A DNA stretch of 6,524 nucleotides from Candidatus Vogelbacteria bacterium CG10_big_fil_rev_8_21_14_0_10_51_16 (GCA_002774795.1 PCYI01000005.1:1-6524), one strand, 5' to 3'; shown: positions 1 to 5,878, counted from the stretch's first letter. The notes: generated by a model not told the origin, from the sequence alone. Made by a program: numbers and translations.

Positions 1-98
1 TCAGCATCCCGCCGTGATGCAATTCCGGATTGGGCCAGGATACGCCAGGGCATTTTGAAATCGAGGGTGAGGGTGCGGTTGGCCAGCGTGGGGTTCGA
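1..98. repeat. Left arm of 98-base perfect inverted repeat
   Basis: Bases 1-98 are the exact reverse complement of 1544-1641, with no mismatch that I can find. The arm may extend left beyond the window. The two arms enclose about 1.45 kb containing almost the whole recombinase gene, so recombination between them would invert that segment. Confidence 0.9.
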
Positions 99-122
99 AA
101 TGCGTCGGTGATCTCCGCATTG

Positions 123-136
123 TGCACTAAAGTGCA
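123..136. promoter_or_regulatory. Perfect dyad TGCACT-AA-AGTGCA upstream of recombinase
   Basis: Two perfect 6-base half-sites flank a central AA. The dyad lies 60 bases before the recombinase start and about 10 bases before a possible -35 (TTGAAA, 147-152); no convincing -10 follows. It could be an operator for autoregulation or part of a crossover site, since serine recombinases act at short dyads with a central dinucleotide. It falls inside the 39-base in-frame segment that the left inverted copy has and the right copy lacks. Function is inferred only from symmetry and position. Confidence 0.35.
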
Positions 137-196
137 TTCCGACTTTTTGAAAACGCAATATCAACATGGACTTACTTAATTAATTTTTTCAATCAT

Positions 197-1741
197 ATGA
201 GCAAATTCTTTTTGTACGCGCGTAAGTCAACCGATGAGCCAGATCGTCAAATTTTGAGTATTGAAGCACAGCTTGCTGAAGTGAAAGAATTTGCAGAGCG
301 AGAGCATCTCGAGATTGTAGAGAGCTTTATGGAGTCCCAAACAGCAAAAGAGCCTGGTCGTCCCATATTTAATGATATGCTCTCGCGGATTGAAAAGGGA
401 GAAGCGTCGGGAATTGTCAGTTGGCACCCCGACAGATTAGCGCGTAACTCGGTTGATGGCGGTCGTGTCATTTACCTTATGGATACTGGCAAGCTCGTCC
501 AACTGAAATTCCCGACCTTCTGGGCGGAGAGTACTCCGCAAGGAAAGTTCATGTTGAATATCGCGTTCGGGCAAAGCAAGTACTATGTAGACAACCTATC
601 AGAGAATGTTAAAAGAGGGTTGCGTCAGAAAGTGCGGAGAGGCGAATGCCCCGGTCCTGCGCCCAGCGGATATTTAAATGACCAACTCAAACATGTACAT
701 GTTCCTGACCCCGAGCGGTTTCGCCTCGTCAAAAAGCTCTTCGAGCTCTACGCAACAGGGGAACATTCTCTGAAAGATTGCCGTGACTTGATTACTGCCC
801 TCGGCCTCGTGAGTCGCACCGGCAAAGTGCTTTCCCTTTCTATTATCCAAAAGATCCTGCGCAATACCTACTATTACGGTGTCTTTAAGTTCAAAGGTGA
901 ATTGTATGAGGGAAAGCACGAGCGAGCCGTGTCAAAGCAACTCTATGATCAGTGCCAGATTGTCATGCGCGGCAAGGCGCACCCGATGGAACGTGGTAAG
1001 CAAGAGTTCGCTTTTCGTGGTCTCATGTATTGCGGTGAGTGTGGTGGTGCGATTACCTCCGAGCGTCAGAAAGGTCACAACTATTATCGCTGCACGAAAA
1101 AGCTCGGTACTTGTTCGCAAAGGTATGTGCGTGAAGAGGAACTTGCCGCACAAGCAGCAGCACTGCTCAAGCAAGTTGCATTGTCACCTGCCTCCGCCGA
1201 GTGGATGCTCGGGGAATTAGAGAAGGAGGAGCATGACTCTGCGGAGGCAGGGAGAGCCGCCGTTCAATCTCTAAATCTGCAAATCAAGCAGGTTGAGGAG
1301 AAGGTTGACCAGCTTCTCGATGCCCGGCTTGAGAATATCTTGAGCAACGAGGAGTATGTCGCCAAAAAGAACCAACTCCTCAACCAGAAGCTTGATTTGC
1401 AGGCAAAATTAAAAGAGATTGAGCGGAACGGCTCTCTTTGGTTCGAACTTTGCCGGAACTTTATTCGAGAGAGCAGTGAGGCCACGGTTTCGGCTTTGCC
1501 CGAGAATTTTTCCGCTCAGAAAAATTGGATCAAAAAAGTCGGCTCGAACCCCACGCTGGCCAACCGCACCCTCACCCTCGATTTCAAAATGCCCTGGCGT
1601 ATCCTGGCCCAATCCGGAATTGCATCACGGCGGGATGCTGAATTTCCGACCGAATTTTCGCGAAACGATTTCAGGCGGAGGGGGAGGGATTCGAACCCTC
1701 GAGACCTTGCGGCCTACCGCATTTCAAGTGCGGCGCACTAG
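197..1741 (+). CDS. Large serine recombinase with zinc ribbon, 514 aa
   Basis: A site-specific DNA recombinase of the resolvase/invertase family that would cut, exchange and rejoin DNA through a covalent phosphoserine intermediate. The N-terminal catalytic domain (about residues 3-145) shows YARKST with nucleophile Ser11 and Arg9, the SIEAQ motif at 21-25, and DRLARN at 79-84. The recombinase domain spans about 150-260. A zinc ribbon has Cys279, Cys282, Cys299 and Cys306. A long charged coiled coil (about 340-412) follows. A KKVGSNPTL segment near residue 446 is, from memory, typical of Patescibacteria recombinase tails. Residues 450-481 come from the right inverted-repeat arm, and 494-514 (including GRDSNPR) are antisense tRNA-Ser sequence, so the natural protein may end earlier in family terms. 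No Shine-Dalgarno precedes ATG 197. It is likely the integrase of an element targeting tRNA-Ser; an inversion role is also possible. Confidence 0.93.
   Translation: MSKFFLYARKSTDEPDRQILSIEAQLAEVKEFAEREHLEIVESFMESQTAKEPGRPIFNDMLSRIEKGEASGIVSWHPDRLARNSVDGGRVIYLMDTGKLVQLKFPTFWAESTPQGKFMLNIAFGQSKYYVDNLSENVKRGLRQKVRRGECPGPAPSGYLNDQLKHVHVPDPERFRLVKKLFELYATGEHSLKDCRDLITALGLVSRTGKVLSLSIIQKILRNTYYYGVFKFKGELYEGKHERAVSKQLYDQCQIVMRGKAHPMERGKQEFAFRGLMYCGECGGAITSERQKGHNYYRCTKKLGTCSQRYVREEELAAQAAALLKQVALSPASAEWMLGELEKEEHDSAEAGRAAVQSLNLQIKQVEEKVDQLLDARLENILSNEEYVAKKNQLLNQKLDLQAKLKEIERNGSLWFELCRNFIRESSEATVSALPENFSAQKNWIKKVGSNPTLANRTLTLDFKMPWRILAQSGIASRRDAEFPTEFSRNDFRRRGRDSNPRDLAAYRISSAAH
1544..1641. repeat. 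Right arm of 98-base perfect inverted repeat
   Basis: Exact reverse complement of 1-98, lying inside the recombinase coding region (residues 450-481) and ending 34 bases before the 3' end of the tRNA-Ser gene. A 10-base palindrome, TTTCGCGAAA (1656-1665), lies between this arm and the tRNA and could be part of an attachment site or a weak tRNA terminator. Confidence 0.9.
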
Positions 1742-1761
1742 ACCAACTATGCGACCCCTCC
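1676..1761 (-). tRNA. tRNA-Ser (anticodon TGA)
   Basis: Read on the minus strand the 86 bases fold as a class II tRNA. The acceptor is GGAGGGG paired with CCCCTCC, with G as discriminator. The D stem is GCA/TGC, the anticodon stem is CCGCA/TGCGG around loop CTTGAAA (anticodon TGA), a long variable arm follows, and the T arm is GAGGG-TTCGAAT-CCCTC. CCA is not encoded. Its 3' 66 bases overlap the recombinase ORF on the opposite strand, and that gene's stop codon (1739-1741) lies inside the tRNA. This fits a tRNA used as an integration target. Confidence 0.95.
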
Positions 1762-1944
1762 CATACTTTAAGTTACGAAACTCAACACACTCTTAATCAC
1801 TATCACAACTCACGATCCAAGAGTTGCATACTAGCAAAAATGACCACTAAAATCTACGGCCCCTCCGGCGAACATCTATAGTTCTCCACACAGGGCATTG
1901 CAGAGCTTTGGTTGACTTGATAGCATTTAGGAGGAAACAAACAA

Positions 1945-1968
1945 ATGGTCGAGAGTTTTTATTATTAA
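1945..1968 (+). other. Possible 7-codon leader ORF with strong Shine-Dalgarno
   Basis: AGGAGG at 1929-1934 is the clearest ribosome-binding site in the window. Ten bases later an ATG opens a frame encoding MVESFYY and then TAA. The same frame continues after the stop into the DUF378 gene at 1987, which has no Shine-Dalgarno of its own. A TTGACT lies just upstream (about 1914-1919), but no good -10 is placed for it. It may be a translated leader that delivers ribosomes to the next start, or the relic of a longer N-terminus cut by the TAA. It could also be chance. Confidence 0.3.
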
Positions 1969-1986
1969 CGCAGTTACACAAAATAC

Positions 1987-2226
1987 ATGATGTCAGGAAA
2001 ATCGTGTTCCGGTTCCAAGGTCGGCTGGTGGCTTTTGCTTATCGGCGGACTTAACTGGGGTATTTTGGGTCTAGGCTACTTTTTCGGAAAGATGTGGGAG
2101 TGGAACGTTGTCCACATGATCTTTGGTCAATGGTTGTGGCTTGAGGCACTTGTCTACCTCCTTGTAGGTATTTCTGCTTTGCTTCTTCTCTGGGGATGCA
2201 AGTGCAAGACCTGTAAGGCGGAGTAG
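1987..2226 (+). CDS. DUF378 family small membrane protein, 79 aa
   Basis: Short integral membrane protein with two hydrophobic spans, about residues 12-33 and 49-68. The first contains the GLNWGILGL signature and the second VYLLVGISALLLL, together the pattern of the DUF378 (YuzA-like) family, whose function is unknown. The length matches the family. The N-terminus carries SGKSCSGSK and the C-terminus a CKCKTC cysteine cluster after the second span, which could bind metal or form disulfides; this is inference. Start is ATG 1987 or the adjacent ATG 1990, neither with a Shine-Dalgarno. It stands alone as a single-gene unit closed by a terminator at 2261. Confidence 0.85.
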   Translation: MMSGKSCSGSKVGWWLLLIGGLNWGILGLGYFFGKMWEWNVVHMIFGQWLWLEALVYLLVGISALLLLWGCKCKTCKAE

Positions 2227-2260
2227 GGAAAAGTTTACAGTTTTTAGTTGGTAGTTTACA

Positions 2261-2296
2261 GAATGGGCCCGGTACACTTCAGTATCGGGCTCATTC
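2261..2296 (+). terminator. Hairpin terminator after the DUF378 gene
   Basis: GAATGGGCCCGGTAC (2261-2275) pairs with GTATCGGGCTCATTC (2282-2296) over 15 positions including two G-T pairs, with a 6-base loop. A T-rich TTATTCTT follows. It lies 35 bases past the stop codon. The T run is broken, so termination may be moderate. Confidence 0.7.
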
Positions 2297-2386
2297 TTAT
2301 TCTTGCCTAGTCTTGGCGATTGGCGTACTTAAGCGTACAGTAATCAAAGTCGGCAACAGGCCCAGTTTGTTTCAACAAGACCACTT

Positions 2387-2414
2387 ACTAAAAACTAATA
2401 ACTAATAACTAAAA
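2387..2414 (+). repeat. Four tandem ACTAAWA heptamers abutting the ruvX start
   Basis: Units are ACTAAAA, ACTAATA, ACTAATA, ACTAAAA, followed by a partial ACTGTAT that contains the ruvX ATG. The last 14 bases up to 2420 (AACTAAAAACTGTA) occur inverted at 2236-2249, on the other side of the DUF378 terminator. The repeat leaves no room for a normal Shine-Dalgarno, so ruvX is either initiated through this unstructured A-rich leader or transcribed leaderless. The unit count could vary by replication slippage. Confidence 0.8.
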
Positions 2415-2419
2415 ACTGT

Positions 2420-2821
2420 ATGAGGTTTCTCGGCATTGATTATGGCTCTCATAGAATAGGTCTCGCGCTTTCAGACCACGCGGCCATGTTTAGCTATCCC
2501 CACTTAGTTCTTGAGAACAAAGGGATTGCGCGAGCGGTTGAGCTGGTGGCCAAGATTTGTCGCGAAGAAGAGGTGGGTCTCATTGTGGTCGGAGAGTCTC
2601 TTGATTACAAAGGAAAAGAGAACAAGGTGATGGTGGAGATTCGTCAGTTTGCTAAGCTTTTAGAAGAAAAGACGGGTATTCCTCTGGAGTTAGAAAACGA
2701 AACTCTTACTTCTGCTGAAGCGGAACGTTTGCAGGGGAAGAACAGCATGCACGATGCCGCCGCCGCCGCCATTATTTTACGGAGCTATCTTGAGCGTTCG
2801 CGGCGGAGGAGTGACGGGTAG
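2420..2821 (+). CDS. ruvX: RuvX/YqgF Holliday junction resolvase-like nuclease
   Basis: A 133-residue RNase H-fold protein of the YqgF/RuvX family, an essential nuclease in many bacteria linked to pre-16S rRNA 5' processing and proposed to resolve Holliday junctions. Motifs are FLGIDYGSHRIGLALSD at 3-19 with metal ligand Asp7, IVVGESLDYKGKE at 55-67 (the family more often has VGLP here), NETLTSAEAER at 93-103 with Glu94 as second acidic residue, and HDAAAAAIILRSYLE at 111-125 with Asp112 as third. Length and all three acidic residues fit an active enzyme. A GCC run near 2757 encodes the alanines after Asp112. The gene is alone between two terminators and begins inside a heptamer repeat with no Shine-Dalgarno. 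Confidence 0.95.
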   Translation: MRFLGIDYGSHRIGLALSDHAAMFSYPHLVLENKGIARAVELVAKICREEEVGLIVVGESLDYKGKENKVMVEIRQFAKLLEEKTGIPLELENETLTSAEAERLQGKNSMHDAAAAAIILRSYLERSRRRSDG

Positions 2822-2855
2822 AGAGAAGAGACGCGAGTCAGGAGGCAGGGGGCAA

Positions 2856-2951
2856 GAGACATGAGTCACGAGATACGAGACATGAGTTAAGAATTATTAG
2901 GCATAGGGTATGATTTAATTCGTTACCCTTGACTCATAACTCATGTCTCGT
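2856..2951. repeat. Intergenic direct and inverted repeat of GAGACATGAGT
   Basis: GAGACATGAGT occurs at 2856-2866 and again at 2877-2887. ACGAGACATGAGTTA (2875-2889) is perfectly inverted as TAACTCATGTCTCGT (2937-2951), with weaker pairing outside, enclosing a 47-base AT-rich loop. No coding frame covers it. It could form a long stem-loop in the ruvX 3' region just ahead of the terminator, or be a degenerate dispersed intergenic repeat. Confidence 0.7.
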
Positions 2952-2956
2952 TACTC

Positions 2957-2988
2957 ACTCTTCGTGACGCGACACGAAGAGTTTTTTT
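2957..2988 (+). terminator. Strong intrinsic terminator after ruvX
   Basis: ACTCTTCGTG (2957-2966) and CACGAAGAGT (2973-2982) form a perfect stem around loop ACGCGA, followed by a run of T to 2988. It ends the ruvX transcript and isolates the pilus operon downstream. Confidence 0.92.
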
Positions 2989-2999
2989 CATAGGTCAAA

Positions 3000-3038
3000 A
3001 ACGTTGTTCGGAGGGGGTACACCCCCACACTCAACGTT
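3000..3038. repeat. Nested palindrome upstream of pilM
   Basis: The inner arms GGGGGT (3013-3018) and ACCCCC (3021-3026) flank AC. The outer arms AACGTTG (3000-3006) and CAACGTT (3032-3038) enclose them. Together they can form a two-tier stem-loop or cruciform. It has no T tract, so it is not an obvious terminator. Confidence 0.75.
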
Positions 3039-3131
3039 GCTTGTTAATCATTTACCGCTATTTGCTATGCAGGCCCATTGTTCGGACGCCGGGCGTTTTC
3101 CATAGGTCAAAAGTTGAGTGTGGGGGTATAC
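3017..3131. repeat. 19-base inverted repeat spanning the pilM promoter
   Basis: GTACACCCCCACACTCAAC (3017-3035) and GTTGAGTGTGGGGGTATAC (3113-3131) are inverted copies with one mismatch, separated by 77 bases. The region also has a direct repeat CATAGGTCAAAA (2989-3000 and 3101-3112) and a repeated TTGTTCGGA (3004-3012 and about 3078-3086), so the block looks partly duplicated. The right arm contains most of the likely pilM -10 element; the single mismatch turns TATAC into TGTAC in the left arm. Confidence 0.8.
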
Positions 3132-3132
3132 T
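3127..3132 (+). promoter_or_regulatory. Likely -10 element of the pilus operon promoter
   Basis: TATACT matches the sigma-70-type -10 consensus at five of six bases. No good -35 sits 16-18 bases upstream. Transcription starting about 7 bases downstream would begin at or next to the pilM ATG (3139), giving a leaderless or nearly leaderless mRNA, which agrees with the missing Shine-Dalgarno. Confidence 0.5.
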
Positions 3133-3138
3133 GTAAGA

Positions 3139-4239
3139 ATGCAAGGGTTCACACAAACCATCCTTCGTGCCTTTCCTCCACCACACTACTTCACTATTTG
3201 TGGTGCCGGTCTCGACCTTTCGGACGAGTCTATCAAGTTTGTGGAGTTGGCCGACTCTTCACACGGACTTATTCTTGCTCGTTATGGTGAGGAGCGCATT
3301 CCTGCTGGGGTCATTGTGGGCGGGCAGATACAGAGGCCTCGCGAACTTACGCAATCCCTGGCGCGGATGCAAAAAAAGTATGAGCTTACTCACGTTGTCG
3401 CGTCTCTTCCTGAGGAGCAGGCCTATGTCGTAAAGGTACGTTTGCCGCCCTTAAGACGAAGAGAGTTAAGGGGTGGGATAGAGCTTCAACTAGAGGAGCT
3501 CGTGCCTCTAAAAATAGGAGAAGTCGATTTTGCCTATGAAGTGGTGCGGGAGCCTTCTGTGCGCGAAGCGCACTTTGACGTGAGTGTCTCCGTCCTTCCC
3601 AAGAAAAGTGTCGCTTCTTATCTGGAGGTGTTTGCAGAGGCGGGACTCACTCCGCTCGCTTTTGAGATTGAGGGTCAGGCGCTTGCTCGGGCGCTTGTCC
3701 CACTCGGACTTACTCCACAGAGCACCCTGCTAGTAGACTTTGGTAAGGCTCGCACCGGTATTGCCCTCGTTGAGCAAGGCATAATGCAGTTTGGAGCAAC
3801 GGTCGACTATGGTGGTTCCAGCCTGAATAAGGAAATTATGCAAGATTTAGAGGTGGGAGAGGTTGAAGCAGAGAGTATGAAGCGTGACTTCAGCCTTGTG
3901 CCTGCCGAAAAAGAAAAAGAGTTTTCTAGCCTGGTAAACTCCTCTCTCGCCATTCTTTCGGATGAGATAAACAAGTACAAGATTTTTTGGTCTGACCACC
4001 GCGATGAATCTGGCGAGGTTCGCGCGCCAATTGATCAAGTAATTCTCTGTGGGGGTAGTTCTAATATAGCAAACATTGTGAGTGTACTAGAAAGAGCGGT
4101 AGGGGTGCCGGTGCGCCACGGTGATCCATGGGTGCGGGTGGCTGGCACAAAAGAGACGGTACCATCATTGCCGGCGCATGAATCTTTGCGCTACGCAACC
4201 GCGATCGGTCTTGCTTTGCGTGGCAGTAACTCTGTTTAG
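3139..4239 (+). CDS. pilM: Type IV pilus assembly protein PilM, 366 aa
   Basis: Actin-like, nucleotide-binding cytoplasmic protein that binds the N-terminal tail of PilN and links the pilus motor to the inner-membrane alignment complex. Residues 12-20 (FPPPHYFTI) and GLDLSDESIKFVEL at 24-37 form the start of the fold and phosphate-1 loop. LLVDFGKARTGIAL at about 197-210 is the second phosphate loop, and VILCGGSSNI at about 301-310 the adenosine site. Full family length. I prefer ATG 3139 over GTG 3118 because the latter lies upstream of the likely -10, and the FPPP...GLD spacing then resembles PilM proteins of Parcubacteria. First gene of the operon; the pilN-like frame begins within about 45 bases of its stop. 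Confidence 0.93.
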   Translation: MQGFTQTILRAFPPPHYFTICGAGLDLSDESIKFVELADSSHGLILARYGEERIPAGVIVGGQIQRPRELTQSLARMQKKYELTHVVASLPEEQAYVVKVRLPPLRRRELRGGIELQLEELVPLKIGEVDFAYEVVREPSVREAHFDVSVSVLPKKSVASYLEVFAEAGLTPLAFEIEGQALARALVPLGLTPQSTLLVDFGKARTGIALVEQGIMQFGATVDYGGSSLNKEIMQDLEVGEVEAESMKRDFSLVPAEKEKEFSSLVNSSLAILSDEINKYKIFWSDHRDESGEVRAPIDQVILCGGSSNIANIVSVLERAVGVPVRHGDPWVRVAGTKETVPSLPAHESLRYATAIGLALRGSNSV

Positions 4240-4283
4240 TGGGGATTATGTTAGTTCGCCAGAGCATACGCCCTAACCACACT

Positions 4284-4868
4284 ATGATAAATCTTCTACC
4301 GACCACCGAGAAAAGAGTTATTCGCGTCCGCTACCGCTTAAGGCGAACAACCGTGGCGTTTTTACTCGCGGGGGCTATTTTGTTTGTCCTTATGCTCATG
4401 GCGCTCCCGAGCTACTTCGCCACCACCTATGGTGTGCCCCAAGATGCGCTCGGACAAACGCCAACGCTCAGCGCGTTTGCCGAGAAACAAGAGCAGGTGC
4501 GAGTGGCCAATGAGAAGATTAGCGCACTGATGTCCGGACAAGAAAAGCAGGTAAACGTGCCTCTGCCTCCAACAGACGCGATTGCGGTAGTTCTTGTGGC
4601 GAAAGATGCGACCGTTGACGGTCGTCTTGGTTCTATTTCCGTCCACTCTTTTGCGTATGAATGGAAACAGGGCTTGAAAGGGGTGGCTAAGAAGACCCCG
4701 GTCGCTCTTGTGGTGCGAGGCGTGGCTGGAACCCGCGACGCGTTGCGTGCTTTTGTGGCCACCCTTGAGGCAGACCCGGCAACGGCCACGGTAGACAGTC
4801 CGGTAGAAAATTTCTTGCTCGACAAAGAGGCCCCTTTTTTGATAACCGTCACCCTTAAAGCCTTATGA
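4284..4868 (+). CDS. pilN: PilN-like pilus assembly protein, 194 aa
   Basis: Bitopic membrane protein expected to pair with the PilO-like product and to present its short cytoplasmic tail to PilM. The chosen start gives MINLLPTTEKRVIR, matching the conserved INLLP tail of PilN that PilM binds. One transmembrane span follows at about 21-43, then a predicted periplasm-side coiled segment and a ferredoxin-like domain to the end (about 80-194). In-frame upstream starts exist at GTG 4239, overlapping the pilM stop by one base, and ATG 4248. Either would add 12-15 residues before INLLP, which is unusual for the family. The 3' end overlaps the next gene in ATGA, so translation is probably coupled. 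Sequence conservation outside the tail is low, so the name rests on tail, topology and position. Confidence 0.82.
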   Translation: MINLLPTTEKRVIRVRYRLRRTTVAFLLAGAILFVLMLMALPSYFATTYGVPQDALGQTPTLSAFAEKQEQVRVANEKISALMSGQEKQVNVPLPPTDAIAVVLVAKDATVDGRLGSISVHSFAYEWKQGLKGVAKKTPVALVVRGVAGTRDALRAFVATLEADPATATVDSPVENFLLDKEAPFLITVTLKAL

Positions 4869-5458
4869 GTAATCGCATCCAAAAAGAAAAGATTTATTTG
4901 GTCTCGGCTGGAGTTTTTGCCCTTGTTGTACTAGTGGCTTACGGAACTCTTCTTGGTCGCGTGTATACCGGCAGAAAGGCTGTGTGGGCGGCCATCGCGG
5001 CACAGATTAGGCTAAACAAAGAACAGAATCACGCTCTCGACATCGAGCGTTCAATCAGAATCCACGCCGACAAGATCGCCAGCCTAGACCGGTATGTCTT
5101 AGCCGAGGAGAATGTACCTGAGTTTATCGAGAGACTAGAGACTATTCGGCTGGTTGCTGGTGCCAGCATGCGCATAGTCTCATTACTTGCAGATGGTGGC
5201 GGTAAGGACCCATCTCTAAATATAAAACTAGCGCTTGTCGGGAGTTTTGCAAACGTTACCCATTTTATCCAGATGCTGGAAGCGTTACCCTTGCGAACAG
5301 AGATCCGTACAGTAACTCTCTCATATCGAAATGAAGGGGTGAGCTCGAATCGTGTCGGCTTGCCTCTTCCGCGAGGTGGAGGGGGTGACGTAGAAGGGCC
5401 GTGGTCGGCCACCGTCGACATGCGCATATTTGGCTTCATTCCTAAAGAGGAAGAATAA
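4865..5458 (+). CDS. pilO: PilO-like pilus assembly protein, 197 aa
   Basis: Single N-terminal transmembrane span (about 10-31) after a basic cytoplasmic start, then a helical coiled segment (about 40-75, including IRLNKEQNHALDIERSI) and a C-terminal alpha/beta domain. This is the architecture of PilO, partner of PilN in the inner-membrane alignment complex. The segment SFANVTHFIQMLEALPLRTEIRTVTL in the middle resembles the PilO-type ferredoxin-like core. A proline- and glycine-rich loop (about 166-176, LPLPRGGGG) precedes the last strand. The start codon overlaps the pilN stop by four bases (ATGA). Assignment depends mainly on gene order and topology. Confidence 0.78.
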   Translation: MSNRIQKEKIYLVSAGVFALVVLVAYGTLLGRVYTGRKAVWAAIAAQIRLNKEQNHALDIERSIRIHADKIASLDRYVLAEENVPEFIERLETIRLVAGASMRIVSLLADGGGKDPSLNIKLALVGSFANVTHFIQMLEALPLRTEIRTVTLSYRNEGVSSNRVGLPLPRGGGGDVEGPWSATVDMRIFGFIPKEEE

Positions 5459-5463
5459 ATAAC

Positions 5464-5796
5464 ATGAAAGAAAGATTGCGGATTTTAAAACAGCATATTG
5501 CCATACGCCTCCGTGCTTTTGGTGATCATGACCCGGAATTAATAGACGAGTCTGGCGCGCGCTTGTGGTTGCGGATGCTCGCCCTGGGCTTTGTGGTCAT
5601 AATATTAGGGACAGTCTTTCATTATCGTTTATATAAAACAATCACAAGGCCTTTGCTGGTTTCCGAATACGATATCACCCCCCTTTTACTTGATAGACAA
5701 GCGCTCGACAGGGCTCTCTCTGTTTACCAAGAGAAGGAGCGCCATTTCGATGGGGTTAGCAAGAGTAAAGAGTTTGTATCTGACCCGGCGCGGTGA
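5464..5796 (+). CDS. Small single-span membrane protein in the pilP position, 110 aa
   Basis: Not recognised as a named family. It has a basic and acidic cytoplasmic N-terminus (1-33), one transmembrane span (about 36-53, LALGFVVIILGTVFHYRLY), then about 55 extracytoplasmic residues with a short amphipathic helix (about 76-95) ending in SDPAR. It starts 6 bases after the pilO stop and is surely in the same operon. From memory, Parcubacteria pilus clusters often carry such a protein after PilO. It stands where Proteobacteria have the lipoprotein PilP, but there is no lipobox and no PilP similarity that I can see. A role in stabilising the PilN/PilO complex is inference from position. Confidence 0.75.
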   Translation: MKERLRILKQHIAIRLRAFGDHDPELIDESGARLWLRMLALGFVVIILGTVFHYRLYKTITRPLLVSEYDITPLLLDRQALDRALSVYQEKERHFDGVSKSKEFVSDPAR

Positions 5797-5878
5797 GCCA
5801 TTGAAAAGATATCCTAAAACTGGCATAGTAACCTCGACTGTTCGTGTGGTTTAAAGAGTGTTTGTTCGATGCATTTTG

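Larger units (their letters stand above)
1..167 (-). pseudogene. Partial inverted copy of serine recombinase C-terminus
   Basis: On the minus strand an open frame starts at ATG 167-165 and runs off the window start without a stop. It reads MLILRFQKVG, then 13 extra residues (MHFSAQCGDHRRI), then the same SNPTLANRTLTLDFK segment found near the C-terminus of the recombinase at 197-1741. From position 98 down to 1 it is base-for-base the reverse complement of that gene. The catalytic and zinc-ribbon parts are missing, so it cannot be a working recombinase by itself. It is either the decayed tail of a second, oppositely oriented recombinase, the end of an inverted-repeat-bounded element, or an assembly artefact at a contig end. 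The KVG...SNP match on both sides of the extra residues suggests real homology beyond the 98 identical bases. Confidence 0.5.

Noticed and set aside
1419..1796. Plus-strand frame of 125 codons containing GGGIRTLE
   Set aside because: It overlaps the recombinase in another frame, and the GGGIRTLE part is antisense translation of tRNA-Ser, a known false-gene pattern.
2856..2951. CRISPR array
   Set aside because: There are only two direct copies of an 11-base motif with 10-base spacing plus an inverted copy; no regular repeat-spacer structure and no cas genes.
3000..3038. Second terminator downstream of ruvX
   Set aside because: The nested palindrome is GC-rich but lacks a T tract on either side, and a complete terminator already exists at 2957-2988.
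3118..3138. GTG start giving a 373-residue PilM
   Set aside because: It lies upstream of the likely -10 element, has no Shine-Dalgarno, and adds residues not expected in PilM.
4427..4882. Minus-strand open frame of 151 codons
   Set aside because: It is antisense to pilN, which has clear family features and operon coupling; the antisense product shows no recognisable motif.
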